Part shown: positions 1-10,998 of the stretch, one piece after another
How the letters are laid out: every line of letters starts with the position of its first letter
Position numbering within the stretch: position 1 is the first letter of the stretch
DNA from: Moesziomyces globuligerus
Taxonomy: Eukaryota > Basidiomycota > Ustilaginomycetes > Ustilaginales > Ustilaginaceae
Assembly: GCA_030849465.1 (NCBI GenBank)
Contig: JARVLF010000015.1
Span: 434,001-498,000, forward strand
Reading direction: 5' to 3'
Length of the DNA: 64,000 nt
Notes under the pieces: generated by a model
The model's input: the letters and a program-made list of their open reading frames with translations, nothing else
The model's database searches: none
What the model was told of the DNA's origin: nothing
Program-made: the position numbers and the translations under genes

Positions 1-996
1 GTCGACGCGGAACCGCGCGACTCGAAGACCGTGGTGCTCTACGTCGGCCGCATCTCGTGGGAGAAGAATCTGCGGCTGCTCATCGAGGCGTTCAAGCTGC
101 TTCCCACCTCGGTGCGCGCCAAGGCCAAGCTCGTCTTTGTCGGCGACGGTCCCGCGCGCGGCGATCTGACGCGGCTCTGCAACAAGCTCGAGCTCGACGC
201 CTCGTTCATGGGTCATCAGAAGGGGTCGCGGCTGGCGGCCATGTATGCGTCGGCGAGCATCTTTGCCTTTCCCTCGTTCACCGAGACGTTTGGGCAGGTG
301 GTGCTCGAGGCGCTCGCCTCGGGTCTGCCCGTGGTCGGTCTGCATGCCGAGGGCACCTCGGACCTCGTGTCGCATGGTCGGACGGGGTTGTTGCTCGACG
401 TCAATGCGGTTGCCAAGGCGAGTACGCTCGGAGCGGCGAATACGTCCCGACCTGCTACGCCGGGAGCGCGATCGCTGAGCAGCGCGCATCGCAGTGCTTC
501 GGCGATTGCGATCAACGAGTTTGCCGTGGCGGCGTCGTCGGCTGCGCTCAAGCTGCCGAGTTCTCCTGGATCGGAGCGCGGGGCGAGGGGAGGCGAAGAG
601 GTGGGGGTGGGCTTGGCGAGCGCGATTCCGACGACGCTGGATTTCAAGGCGAGCATGACGCCCAACACGCCCTGGTTCCACCAGTGCGCAAAGAGCTACT
701 CGATGCTCCTCGAACGGCTCATCCTAGACCGCGAGGCTCGCGCCCGGATGGGTCAGCGCGCCGTCCTGTATGCGTCGCGCAAGACCTGGTGGGACGCAAT
801 GGACGCTCCCGTGCGCGGATACGAGCAGGTCATCCATCACAGCGGTCTCAAGAACCTCTCGGACGACGAACTCGAGGCCTGGCGCAACAGACAGCGCTCC
901 TACCCTCCCCTCACTGGCCCGCGCGTCAAGCTCGCAGTAGTCCTCTACGTCGCCCTCTTCGCTTGGCTCGTCTGGCTCCTCTTCCTCTCCGAGTGA
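1..996 (+). CDS. GT4-type glycosyltransferase, C-terminal part (5' truncated by window)
   Basis: The reading frame is open from base 1, so the N-terminus lies outside the window; the stop is at 994-996. The visible part is the C-terminal Rossmann lobe of a GT-B, family 4 enzyme: VLYVGRISWEKN, FVGDGP, then TETFGQVVLEALASGLPVVG, which holds the E-x7-E nucleotide-sugar-binding signature, and a downstream GRTGLLLD. Members usually transfer mannose or glucose from a nucleotide sugar. Two odd features stand out: a roughly 70-residue Ala/Ser/Gly-rich insertion after GLLLD (about 420-650) splits the end of the catalytic lobe, and the last 23 residues form a hydrophobic segment suggesting a C-terminal membrane anchor (ER or Golgi facing). 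The substrate cannot be read from the sequence. The family call is secure; mannosyltransferase activity is a guess. Confidence 0.85.
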   Translation, partial: VDAEPRDSKTVVLYVGRISWEKNLRLLIEAFKLLPTSVRAKAKLVFVGDGPARGDLTRLCNKLELDASFMGHQKGSRLAAMYASASIFAFPSFTETFGQVVLEALASGLPVVGLHAEGTSDLVSHGRTGLLLDVNAVAKASTLGAANTSRPATPGARSLSSAHRSASAIAINEFAVAASSAALKLPSSPGSERGARGGEEVGVGLASAIPTTLDFKASMTPNTPWFHQCAKSYSMLLERLILDREARARMGQRAVLYASRKTWWDAMDAPVRGYEQVIHHSGLKNLSDDELEAWRNRQRSYPPLTGPRVKLAVVLYVALFAWLVWLLFLSE

Positions 997-1168
997 TTCC
1001 CCACCACTCCGTTCGCACGTTGCTTCATTCCGTCTCGTCCCTCCGGCGGGCCCCACTTTTTATACCCATCTTATGTCTCTGTCCATTGAAGTCTATCGAA
1101 CGATCAAACGAAGTTTACACTCTCCATCGCGCACTGACTTCTGGATGCAGTGGATTGGCGCTTTGGTT

Positions 1169-2425
1169 TTACATGAGGAGGGCGACAAAGTTGCTGGGGA
1201 ACGTGTTGGCACCGGTCTTCCTCCTGGCCTCATCCAGCAGTTCTCCCTGCCACCATCCGTCGGCCTCGGTGTGCGTGACTGCGATGATGTCGCCCGTGGT
1301 GAAGCTGAACTCGTCCGGGTTGGTTGCCTGGTAGTCGTACAGAGCCTTGACGTAGAACAAGATCGGCTGGCCTGCGTCGCTGTACTGGCCCGTAGGAGCG
1401 TGGCCTTGGGGCTGAGCTGACGTCGCTGCCGGGACCGGCGCAGGCGCTGGCGCCGCTGGCTGCGCCACAGCAGGAGCCGGACTGGTCGCTCTAGCCCACT
1501 GTTGCTGCTGGTAGTGCTGTGCACTTGCCTGCGGTGCCATGCTGGCCACGCTTGCCTGGTGACCGTGCGCTACACCGTTGGGAACCGCATGTCCAGGATG
1601 CTGTTGCGTTGCCGGTGTCTGCTGCTGTTGCTGCAGATACTCGTGCATGTACGCCGACGCGGGCGTCTCTTGGGCAGAACCGTACTGTCCACCTGGCGGC
1701 ACCGCGCCGCCACCGTAGCGACCGTAATGACCGCCAGGCCCCACCTGCTGAAGCGCCGGTGCTGCGCCAGGCTGGCCTGCGGCGTACGGCGACTGAGCCG
1801 GCGCCGGAGAGCTCGCGTACTGCGAAGGCGTCTGTTGATGTTGAGCCAGATGGGCCGGTACGCTTTGGCTGGCAGCCGGGGGTTGATGACCCGGGGCATA
1901 GGCAGACGGAGCGTAGCCGCCATACTGCTGAGGCGGCGCTGGTGTCGTTGCCATCTGCGGAGTGGACTGGCCCACGGTCGAGTACATGGAGGGCTGCGCA
2001 CCGTGCTGTTGATAGGGCTGGCGAGCGTCCGCAGGCGCCGTCTGGTAAGCGTACGGGTTCTGAACCTGCGGTGCCGGCGTCGATCCTGGCGCGACGCCGT
2101 ACTGGCTCGAGACAGAAGGGTGAGCTTGATGGTGCGTCGTGGGTTGCTGATAATTGGCGTGCACGACCGAGGGTGGCCTTGCCGGCTGTTGCGCGTGAGC
2201 AGGAGGCGCTGCGACGGCCGGAGGCGGCTGCTGCTGGGGCGGAACGCTTCCGGCTCTGCGCATGTAGTCGACGGCCATCTGATCGTGGGTGACAGAACCG
2301 GTCGCGTCCAGTGCGATCCCCAGCGGTGTGGTGCTGCGCGGAGGCACCTGAGACTGTCGCCGCGATAGCGTGCCAGTTCGGGGCTGTTCGGAGGACGGCG
2401 CGGGGACGCGAGGAGATGGCGCAGC

Positions 2426-2468
<43 letters not shown>

Positions 2469-4510
2469 GTCGGGCGCGACCAGGGCTGGGGACTCGGGCT
2501 GCGGCCTCGTGCTCCAACGCCAGCAAAGCCTTGCTCTTGTTGTTGCTTCATTGGGCTCTTGGGTGGTTCGACAGCGTGGCCTCCAGCGCGCGAAGCAACC
2601 GAGTTCTGGCGCGAGAGTGACTTTCGCTCGCCAGGGAACGACTGGCCGTACTGCCCGACCACCTCTTCGACAGGAAGTGGGGAAGCTGCTCGTGCTGGAG
2701 CCTGCATGAAGGCGGCCGAAGGCGATCGGGCGCGTTGAGGCAGGTTGTGAGCCATGCTTGGCGACGGAGAGTGAGCGCGGTGCTCGGGAGGCATGTTGTG
2801 GACGATCTGACCGGGCTGGGCAAAGGGTGCGGGCGGCTGAGATTCCGCAGACAGACTGTCTCGACGGCCAGGGCCGGGGGATTTGCCGCCGGGACGCATT
2901 CGCAAGCTGGCAAGCGCTTTGGCGATGGGGTCCTCCTCGTCGACATTTGCAGACGGAGGCTGGTTGATCGCGGCACCACCACCAAGGGGTGCAACGGGCG
3001 CAGGACGGGAGGAGGACTGGGATTTGGGAGATTTCGAGTGAGAGGCCGAAGAGGTGCGTGCGAGGAAGTTTTTAGCCGACATTCTACGTTGCGCCTGGGG
3101 CGGTCTAGGATTGGAAGGGGACTGGCTCTGATCGAGAGTCGGATCCGGACTCACCTGAGAGGCGTAGGCCGCGGCGCTGGGGTCGACGGTTGGTTGGGCG
3201 GGAGGTTGCTGTCGTTGGGGTGAGTCGAAGGCCTGCGTGGCTGGCTGTGCCGGGATGGGTTTGTCTTGGTAGGGCTGGCCATTTCGCTGGACAGCAGCAA
3301 CAGGCTGAGAGGCGGCTTGCGGCGGTTGCGGAGAGGGTGCTTGCGACGAAGCGTGCGAGTGCGCGGGTGGAAGCCCGTCCGATGGCGACGGCTGCTGCGG
3401 TGGCGGTTGCTGCTGCTGCTGAGGAGGCTGCTGCGGGACAGGTAGCTGAGTGGGGCGTGTGGTGTTGCGCTGGAACCGAGCGGTGTGATATGTGGGCCTG
3501 GCGGGAGGAGCCTGACCCTTTGCGTAGTTGATGTACTCTGGCGGAGCAGGGATGAGGGAACCGGTGCCGCAGTACTGGATGAAGAATTGGACGTCTCTCG
3601 GGGTGTCTACGTTTTCGAGGCTGACGCGGATGCGTTCGCAAGACTCGTCGTCGGCGACGCAGACGGCGGAGACGGCGTTGGCAAAGTTCCAGAGGTTGCT
3701 CTTTGTAAAGTCGATCCTTTCCTCTTCCTGGTCCTGGCACTGGTCGAGGTAGGCCTTCCATTCGGCATTCCACTTTACGGTGGTGTCTTTGAGAGCGCGG
3801 ACAAAGTTCTGGTAGTCCTTCTCGTTCTGGCTGACGGTGGCCTGGGCCTTGTCGAGTTTGTAGGCGACCTTGTCGAGGTCCTTGCCCTGTACGAGGCTGC
3901 TCTGAGCGGTGTAGCCGTTGATCTTGATGCAGTCCTGTTCGTACTTTTCGCGCGACTTGTGGACGTAGTTTTCCTGGGTCTGCTTGTGCTTGTGGAGCTT
4001 TTCGATGTTGGCCTGGGTGGCTTTGCGGGCGTTCCAGGAGCGGTTGGCAAAGTCGGTGACGGCGCCCTCGAGGTCCTTTTTGATCATGTTGGCGAGGTCG
4101 CTGTGCGTGCGGGAAGTGGTGTCGAGCTCGACCTTGACGACGTCAAAGGCGGCCTTGAGCGCGCCTGTCTCGCTGTGACCGAGTGCCTGGCGGGAGAGCT
4201 TGGCAAGACGCTTTGCGTACTCTGCTTCGATGTCTGCGCGTTCCTTGTAGAGAAACTTGAGCTCGTCGAGGGATCGCTGGGAGGCCTTCATGCGAGCCGA
4301 GATTGCGTCGAAGCCGGCGTCGTTGTGGCCCCAGAAGGCGTTGCAGAAGGAGGTAGCTTCGGAGAGCTCTTGTCGGATGTACTCGTCCTCTGCAGCGATG
4401 CGTCTGCCGGCCTCTCCGCCGTCTGGGCCCATGCTGTTGCTCGCGCGTTCAGCTCTGGATCGGGAGCTGTGGCCGGAGCCGGCGGACGAGGAGCGACGAT
4501 CGGAAGGCAT
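1169..4510 (-). CDS. F-BAR and SH3 domain protein, Cdc15/Hof1/Imp2-like
   Basis: 1113 residues from the ATG at 4510; six further in-frame codons upstream begin with GTG and are not needed. Residues about 40-300 form an F-BAR domain (FCNAFWGHNDAGFDAI, then KASQRSLDELKFLYKERADIEAEYAKRL), a membrane-bending dimer. A long Pro/Gln/Ser-rich disordered middle includes a 14-Gln run encoded by a CAG tract. The last about 60 residues are an SH3 domain (VKALYDYQA, DGWWQGEL, FPSNFVALL). One F-BAR plus a single C-terminal SH3 is the architecture of Cdc15/Imp2/Hof1, which link the plasma membrane to the cytokinetic ring; Bzz1-type proteins carry two SH3 domains. The orthologue within this group is not resolved. 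It shares a 1.3-kb upstream region with the divergent CorA-like gene. Confidence 0.88.
2430..2468. repeat. CTG/CAG trinucleotide tract (poly-Gln in F-BAR gene)
   Basis: About 13 uninterrupted CTG units on the + strand, read as CAG (Gln) on the coding minus strand. It is a likely site of length variation between strains. Confidence 0.95.
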
Positions 4511-4937
4511 CGTGGAGGTTGGTCGCACGATGCTCTGTGCTGAGACGGTGACGACGGTGACGATACGGTGTGGCGCGCTTCGCCAGGGCCAGGCGGGCGG
4601 CGAGCTGGATTACGATGCGGAGCGGAAAGAAGGACTCTTCTGGATCGATTCGAGTTGGCCGATCAAACGTGAGGGATAGGATTCCGAGCGGCAGCCAGGG
4701 TCGGACGAGTGGTCGGTGGTTGAGCGGACGGAAGGAGACGGTGACGGTGACGATGACGGTGACGATGAGAGAAGATGGAGGCGAGCGGAAGCAGCGCGCT
4801 GCAATCGAAGCTAGCAAGAGGCGGTGCTGGTGGAGGAAGGATGGATGGAGGACGACGGTGGGATTCGGTGATTCGTGTGTTGGTCTGAGCTCAGGCCGCG
4901 GACCTTCGCGCATGGGCTGCGCTGCGTTCTCAGCCCC

Positions 4938-4989
4938 GAGCTCTGAGCGCCGAGCTCTGAGCGCCGAGCCCGGAGCGCCGAGCCCGGAG
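4938..4989. repeat. 14-bp tandem repeat, about 3.7 copies
   Basis: The unit GAGCTCTGAGCGCC occurs twice exactly, followed by GAGCCCGGAGCGCC and a partial copy. It lies between two divergent promoters. Confidence 0.9.
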
Positions 4990-5080
4990 AAGGCACTTCA
5001 ACATAGCCACGCGCGCGGGCTGTGCGCTCCAAGTTGGATTTCGCTTTCGCTGCTGATTTCCACCTCAGGGGGCGGGAGAG

Positions 5081-5109
5081 CGCCCCTCGCCCCTCGCCCC
5101 TCGCCCCTT
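5081..5109. repeat. CGCCCCT heptamer tandem repeat
   Basis: Four consecutive CGCCCCT-type units in the shared upstream region. Confidence 0.85.
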
Positions 5110-5837
5110 TGGCTACACTCTACAAAAAGCCAGATTGTGAGACTAGCCGAGCGAACATGTTGACAGGGTCTGGCATCTTGGCTGAATCCATGGAACGTGG
5201 ACCAGGCTGCAGCGCCGCGACGCCGCCTTCGATGCCGAATCCATGCAGCTGTTCCTGAAATCGTTGCCGGCGGCTCCAAGGCCTAGCATGACGGAAGGCA
5301 GCCACTCGACACAGGCTGGGTCTCTGCATCAGCATACACTGCAGTTTGCCCACTTCTGGCTTGCCAAAATGGATTGAGTGTGTGTGGGAGAGTGGGTGTG
5401 AGTGTGTGTGCGTTGAGGGGGGGAGCATGAATTAATCAGATGCTTTAGCTGGCCCTGTTTTTTGGCTGCAAAACGCACCTTAAATCCTTGGGAATCGGCT
5501 GTGCAGCATGATCCACAATCTCCCTCGGCGTCGTCGCCGTGCTGATGTGTTGGTTGTCCTGCTCCCTCCATCTTTCTTACTGCCCCTACAGCATTTCCCT
5601 TTTCGATCCGTGCGAGGTGCTCCATCCACCTCGAGGCCACAGCCATGGAGCTAGGCTGCACGGTGCCCTTCCGTCTCGGTCAGCAATACAACAACAGCCA
5701 CACAGCAACACGCTTGTAATCCTGCGGCCCAACGCACCCGCCCGAATGCACGCTCGCCATCTTGCTCACCCGTCGACACCCTTCCTGGTCTAGCTGCTCG
5801 TTTTCCAGCTTCCCATCCAGACTCCCAGCCCTCAACA

Positions 5838-8800
5838 ATGTCTTCGCAAAACACTCCGGACGTCGGCGGCCATGCTGCCGAGCAGCGTCCTCAAACACCT
5901 CCGCATGCCGTGCCCCCCGAGCACCACAGCAATCCGCCGTCGCTCGACCTCGACCTCGACCCACCCGCCTTGCCTCCATCCGCCTTGCTGCCCCTCGACG
6001 TTCCCCCGCCACCAAAGAAGCCTGCGAGTCGGCAGGACGCGCTCATGGACGATGCTCTCCGCTCCCTTCCCCCGGCTGCACAGCGCAATACCCTGCGTCA
6101 ACGATCGCCCGCAACCGTGCTCTCCATGTTCAACACCAACATCTTTACTACCAGCTTCCCCGATCCGCATCAGGCCCCAACATCGTACCCGCCAAATGCC
6201 TCCACCTCCAAGCCCTTACACCGCACCATCACTTCCAACACGGCAAGGAGCACCCGTTCCGTCGGTTCCGAATCTCAGGCCTCCTCCTCCCACCACCCAA
6301 AGTCCAACCCAATCCGCTCAGCCTTCACCAAGGTCGCCAGCCTTGCCACCCCTCTCAGTCCAAGGCACATGCCAACTTCAGCCACCATCTCGCCCACCCT
6401 CGACCGCGCTCGTTCCTCCATAGCCCACACATCCTCGGTCCAGAAGACAAAAGAGGCCCGTCGCGCCGCCCGCAGAGAAGCAAGGCGCGCAGAGCGCCGT
6501 CTCCGTCGTCAGCGCGACGCTGAACCTCACCTCGCTGATGACGAGTACGATCTTCCAGATCTCAGCCCACGCCCCACCCGTGCCGCCCAGCTAGGCGACG
6601 AGATCGTCGAATTGCCAGCAGAGCCGCCTCTCGACGTGCCCGAGGCAAATGCTCCCACCGCCTCCGCGCTCGCTATGGCCTCAAAGGTCGGCCGCAAGCC
6701 AAAGCGGAAGCTTCACTTCGCACCAGATCAGAGACGCGTCCGCAAAGTCGACCTGCCTCCCAGCTTCGAGCCAGAAGATACCTATCGCAATCTCGACGAC
6801 TACGTCGCCGATTCTCGTCAGCGCAGGCGCACACAGCGGGGCCGCCGCCGCGTAGGATCCCGCAGATCCCGCTCTCGACGCGGTTCTCGCAGCAGTCGTG
6901 CGAGCCGTAGCTCGGCACGCAGCAGCGCCAACTCGAGCTCTTCCAGCAGTTCCTCTTCCACCTCTTCCTCCTCCTCGTCATCCAGCTCTTCCTCCTCCTC
7001 CAGCTCCAGCTCCGGTCACGGCATCACCATCGCCCGTCTGCGTGCCTTCTTCGGTGACGGCTCCAGCCCCTCCTCCAGCTCCGACTCTGACGATTCTTCG
7101 TCCTCCAGCTCCTCCTCTTCATCCTCCTCATCCTCCAGCTCCTCTTCCAGGAGTGGCTCCTCTACCTCAGATGGCATGCGCTCCAGAAGATCTTCCTCTC
7201 GCCGTCTCTCCTTCTCCAACATCCGCTCCGCCAAATCTCGCCGCGGCGGTCGCTCTCGCTTTCGTGGCGATCAGTCAGAGAACAGCGATGTGCCCGGTTC
7301 GCCCGTCTCCAGCCGCAGGGGGCCCCTCACTCCCTACTTTGGGCCGCTTTCCGACTTTCCTCTCGGTAAAAAGGCCGCCGGAAAACGTCAGAACAAGAAG
7401 GCCAAACAGGCCGCACGTCGCGCAAAGAAGCGCGAGGCCGAGCTCATCCGTCAGGGACGATTGCCTCCCAAGCCCAGCCGCAGCGCCCGCGCAAAGGCCA
7501 TGCGTGCCAAGGAGCTCGCAGGTGGCGTCACCGAGTACCAGCTCTTCACCCCCATGCGCCTGCCCATGGACCTAGCCTGTACCGCTCTCTCCACCTTGGA
7601 GCCCACTCCGGATCCTCAGGCCGGCACCTCGGTCGTGCTCAAGAAAACCTTGAGGACGCAGAGCTGGGAGCAGGTTCGCAACCAGCTCTACGTGCTTCGC
7701 AATCACCTCCGGCAGGTCGACTCGCACGGCGGCGACGTCGGCCTCGACCCGGAAGCAGCCTACCCCATCTTCCACCGTCACCAACGCCATGCCGCCAAGG
7801 CCAAGGCAGAACGTGGCTCTCATCACCGAGCACGAAAGGCTACACCAAAAGCAAAAGGTCCCCAGTCCGTGCCAGAGGTGCCAGAGGTGCCGGAGGAGGA
7901 ACTCGACCCGATGGACGGAGATCTGGCCTTACCGCCCCCAGCACTCGAATTGCCAGAGGGCGAGATCGGTGATGGCGCGGCTGCTGCCGCGGCTAACAGC
8001 CATCAACGGGGTGGAGAGAGTTCACAGAAAGACTCTTCACCCGAGGAGGCATCGACCTACTTCAATTACGATCGACATTTGCCAGCCGACCAAGAGGAAG
8101 AGGCTCGCACGGGTCGCCATCTCTCCGACATGCCGCTCAGCCCACACTACGCTACGGTGTTCGGTAAGGATTTCGGCCGTCACCCGCGCCCGTTCTTGGC
8201 GGACGAAGCTCGCCCGAGCCAAGGCGCTCGGCCGGACGTCGCATCGACAGGGCTCCAAGGATCGACATCCAAATATGTGACGATGCAGCCGAGTGACCCC
8301 GACAGCAAATCGGGTGCATCACCCCCGTCGACGGAGATGTCAGACCAGGGCGCCTGGTGGCTGCACGTGCACTGCCCGACCTACAAAGACATGCACGAGA
8401 TCTCCAAACTGTTCCCCATGCATCCGCTCACCGTCGAAGACGTCCTGCAACAGGACCCGCGCGAGAAGGTCGACGTGTTCGATCGTCTCGGCTACTACTT
8501 TGTCGTCATTCGCGCCATCGACGAGCGATACTTCCGATACACCTCCTCCGGCTCCAAGAGCTCGCCCGATTCTCCCAGCTTCGCTGGCACGGACTCGTCC
8601 AGCGCCACTGTACACGGAGATTCCGAGGCCAAGCTCAACGGCAGTGAGGTGGTCGGGCAGGATGGCCAAAGCGAGAGCCTCGAGATGCGCGAGCTCGGCG
8701 TCCAGAAGGCCGCCGAGGACAAGACCGGGAGCGACTCGGCTCGAGATGGCCATACGACGCGCCTGGCAGCGCCGGCTCGGCTCGGCAAGGGCCGCGTCGA

Positions 8801-10061
8801 GATCGTCGAGGGCATTGGAGGCAAAGAGGGTCTGGAAGGCGTCAGTGTGGGCGCCAACAACCTTTACCTGCTCGTCTTCTCGCACGGTGTTGTCTCGTTT
8901 GCGTTCGAGGACGTGAGCAAGCACATCAACCGCGTGGCGGCACGCTTGCTCGAGATCACACGGCCGGTCGAACTGACGGCCGACTGGATCGCGCACGATC
9001 TGTACGACTCGGTGGTCGACGCCTTCTTCCCGCTCATCTCGTTCGTGCAGTCGGAGGTGGTCGAGGTCGAGGAGCTGGCTAGCGAGCCGGTGAGCACGAG
9101 TCGCAGTCGCAAGGTCAACAACTTTGCGCCCAAGCAGCGCCGGCAGCGTGCGCTGCAGGGCTCCAACCCGGAGGGACGGCTGATCAGTGTCGAGCCGGTT
9201 TCGGCGATCTCGTCGCCTACGTCCGAGGTAGAGAAGCGCACGCCGATGCTCGAGGTGCGACGACTCAAGACGGTGCGGGCGGTTCGGATGCTTCCGCTGC
9301 TGCCGTTGGGGGAAGGTGTGTTGAACCGGCTGCCACGGTTGCTGGTCAAGGAGAGGCAGAAGGTGACGATCTCGCGACTGCCCGAGTGGGAGTTCAAGGA
9401 CGCGCTCGAGGCCGAGATGCGCCGGACGGCGGCCGAGATGGACGAGGCGAGCAATTCGGTGTTTGACACGCAGGCGGCGGCGGACCAGAGCATCATGCTG
9501 CACCGCATCGCCGACACGCGCAAGATCGTCACGGGCCTTTCGAGGTTGTTGGGACCGAAGAACGATGCTGTCAAAGGGTTGAGGAAGCGACTTGCGGATA
9601 TGCAGCAGCTGCAACGACGTGCAGAGGGGGCGAGACGGATTGGTGGGAATAGCCGCAACCTGCTCGCACGCACCGAAGTGTCGATGTACATGTCCGATGT
9701 GCACGATCACATCATCTCGATGCTGCACCAGCTCAACTCGGGCGAAGGGCGGCTGTCGGATCTGCACCATACCTACTTGGCGCAGATCACGATCGAGAAT
9801 CGCAAGTTCCGCCAGGGCGCCGATGCCGCCATCCTCTTCTTGGCAGGGATCGGTACGGCGGTCTTCACCATCATCTTTATCACCTCGTTCTTCTCGGTCA
9901 ACGTCGCGAGGCCGCAGAACAAGCGGGGCTCGCGCCATCTCGCCTGGTTCGGCGGGATCGTGGGCGTCGCAGCTCTCGTGCCGTTTGGCGTCTACGCCTA
10001 CGTTCGCGCTTGTTGGCTCAAGAGCAAGCGCAGGCTTGCCAACAGGCGCGCTGCGAGATAA
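5838..10061 (+). CDS. CorA-family divalent cation transporter-like protein without a GMN motif
   Basis: 1407 residues in one exon; the ATG at 5838 has an AACA-ATG context. The N-terminal about 800 residues are basic, disordered and very Ser-rich (runs near residues 355-450). From about residue 830 the CorA fold begins: HPLTVEDVLQQDPREKVDVF and GYYFVVIRAIDE are the typical N-domain signature of this family. A helical stalk follows, then two C-terminal membrane helices (about 1329-1352 and 1367-1390). CorA, Alr1 and Mnr2 proteins move Mg2+ or related ions as pentamers. The tripeptide expected after the first helix, Gly-Met-Asn, is replaced by Ser-Val-Asn (FFSVNVARP). Membership is clear; ion specificity and even transport activity are open because GMN is normally essential for Mg2+ selectivity. 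Confidence 0.85.
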   Translation: MSSQNTPDVGGHAAEQRPQTPPHAVPPEHHSNPPSLDLDLDPPALPPSALLPLDVPPPPKKPASRQDALMDDALRSLPPAAQRNTLRQRSPATVLSMFNTNIFTTSFPDPHQAPTSYPPNASTSKPLHRTITSNTARSTRSVGSESQASSSHHPKSNPIRSAFTKVASLATPLSPRHMPTSATISPTLDRARSSIAHTSSVQKTKEARRAARREARRAERRLRRQRDAEPHLADDEYDLPDLSPRPTRAAQLGDEIVELPAEPPLDVPEANAPTASALAMASKVGRKPKRKLHFAPDQRRVRKVDLPPSFEPEDTYRNLDDYVADSRQRRRTQRGRRRVGSRRSRSRRGSRSSRASRSSARSSANSSSSSSSSSTSSSSSSSSSSSSSSSSSGHGITIARLRAFFGDGSSPSSSSDSDDSSSSSSSSSSSSSSSSSSRSGSSTSDGMRSRRSSSRRLSFSNIRSAKSRRGGRSRFRGDQSENSDVPGSPVSSRRGPLTPYFGPLSDFPLGKKAAGKRQNKKAKQAARRAKKREAELIRQGRLPPKPSRSARAKAMRAKELAGGVTEYQLFTPMRLPMDLACTALSTLEPTPDPQAGTSVVLKKTLRTQSWEQVRNQLYVLRNHLRQVDSHGGDVGLDPEAAYPIFHRHQRHAAKAKAERGSHHRARKATPKAKGPQSVPEVPEVPEEELDPMDGDLALPPPALELPEGEIGDGAAAAAANSHQRGGESSQKDSSPEEASTYFNYDRHLPADQEEEARTGRHLSDMPLSPHYATVFGKDFGRHPRPFLADEARPSQGARPDVASTGLQGSTSKYVTMQPSDPDSKSGASPPSTEMSDQGAWWLHVHCPTYKDMHEISKLFPMHPLTVEDVLQQDPREKVDVFDRLGYYFVVIRAIDERYFRYTSSGSKSSPDSPSFAGTDSSSATVHGDSEAKLNGSEVVGQDGQSESLEMRELGVQKAAEDKTGSDSARDGHTTRLAAPARLGKGRVEIVEGIGGKEGLEGVSVGANNLYLLVFSHGVVSFAFEDVSKHINRVAARLLEITRPVELTADWIAHDLYDSVVDAFFPLISFVQSEVVEVEELASEPVSTSRSRKVNNFAPKQRRQRALQGSNPEGRLISVEPVSAISSPTSEVEKRTPMLEVRRLKTVRAVRMLPLLPLGEGVLNRLPRLLVKERQKVTISRLPEWEFKDALEAEMRRTAAEMDEASNSVFDTQAAADQSIMLHRIADTRKIVTGLSRLLGPKNDAVKGLRKRLADMQQLQRRAEGARRIGGNSRNLLARTEVSMYMSDVHDHIISMLHQLNSGEGRLSDLHHTYLAQITIENRKFRQGADAAILFLAGIGTAVFTIIFITSFFSVNVARPQNKRGSRHLAWFGGIVGVAALVPFGVYAYVRACWLKSKRRLANRRAAR
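6930..7155. repeat. Serine-codon low-complexity region in the CorA-like gene
   Basis: Runs of TCC/TCG/AGC/TCT codons encode long serine stretches with interspersed Asp; this is low-complexity coding sequence, not a separate element. Confidence 0.85.
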
Positions 10062-10998
10062 GGCTTCCCGACCACACGATGCAGGTCAGCCTCGTAGGTA
10101 GGCGGATGGCGGTGTGTATTCTAGATTTGCATTGCACTGAGCATGATGATTCGTTGCGACAACAGAAGCAGTCGTAGGTGTGTGCGGCTGGAGCCACAAT
10201 TGGTGTGAGTGAGAAGCTGCGAGCCAAGGAGCGAGACAAGTTGGCCGTTCGCGACTAGGAGTGAACTGGCCATGCTCTGCGCAACAGCTTGTCAAGTGTC
10301 TTCATTTCGCCAGGAAGTACTCAAGGATACAACAAGACACACTCGCTGCACCAAATTCGCACCTCACCTCGCCTTTCCCGGTAGATCGTCCGGTCAAGAT
10401 GCTCGCGAAGATGCCCTTAGCCGTGCCGAGCTGGCGAAGCGGAGCCATGCCGGATCATCTTTCTTCACGCACACAAGTAGCAAAGCGGACGATCCCGATC
10501 TTGCTTCCGTCGTTATCTGCCTAGTCCCTTCCAAGACATTTCAGCCAAATCATCGTCCTGGTGACAGCGATGACAGCGATAGCAGCCATTTCACCAAGCT
10601 TCTACGGCCTGCCTCCTCTTCCAGCGCGCACCTCTGACAGCTAGGAACAGTTCCACCCTGCCCACCTACCACAGCGCGAAAATCCACAATGCTCCTCTCT
10701 TCCCACTCGGCCGCATGGAACAGCATCGCTGCATGTCACCAGTGCGCGACCTTCATCTGTATCGTCTGCGTTCATCTCGTCCCGAGCAAGCTGCTTATGC
10801 GAAGGACGTAGTCTCGCATCGCAGGGATCGCAATCCTTCCGCTTCCAATTTACCCATGCTTCGCGACGGCCAGATCGAAAGCGCAGCACACGCGCGGGAT
10901 GTGTCAAAGTCGTGCATTGCAGGCGCATCAAGAGCTGGCGACGTATATAGAGTCTACATGACCGTCGAAAGCCCAGGAGCTGTTTGCTGCGAATCGGA
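10062..10998. other. Intergenic, convergent 3' ends of the CorA-like and cox8 genes
   Basis: No convincing gene. Short open frames on both strands lack domains and conserved-looking sequence. It is expected to hold the two 3' UTRs and terminators. Confidence 0.6.

Larger units (their letters stand above)
4511..5837. other. Intergenic region, divergent promoters of the F-BAR and CorA-like genes
   Basis: No supported gene. It holds simple repeats: TGACGG/TGACGA hexamers near 4737-4770, a 14-bp tandem repeat at 4938-4989, CGCCCCT heptamers near 5081-5110 and a TG-rich stretch near 5378-5412. Short open frames here show no recognisable domain. Confidence 0.7.

Noticed and set aside
4570..5163. 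197-codon plus-strand frame in the F-BAR/CorA intergenic region
   Set aside because: It is made of hexamer and 14-mer repeats, with no domain or coding-like pattern.
8340..9938. 532-codon minus-strand frame over the CorA-like gene
   Set aside because: It is a shadow of the CorA domain coding strand.
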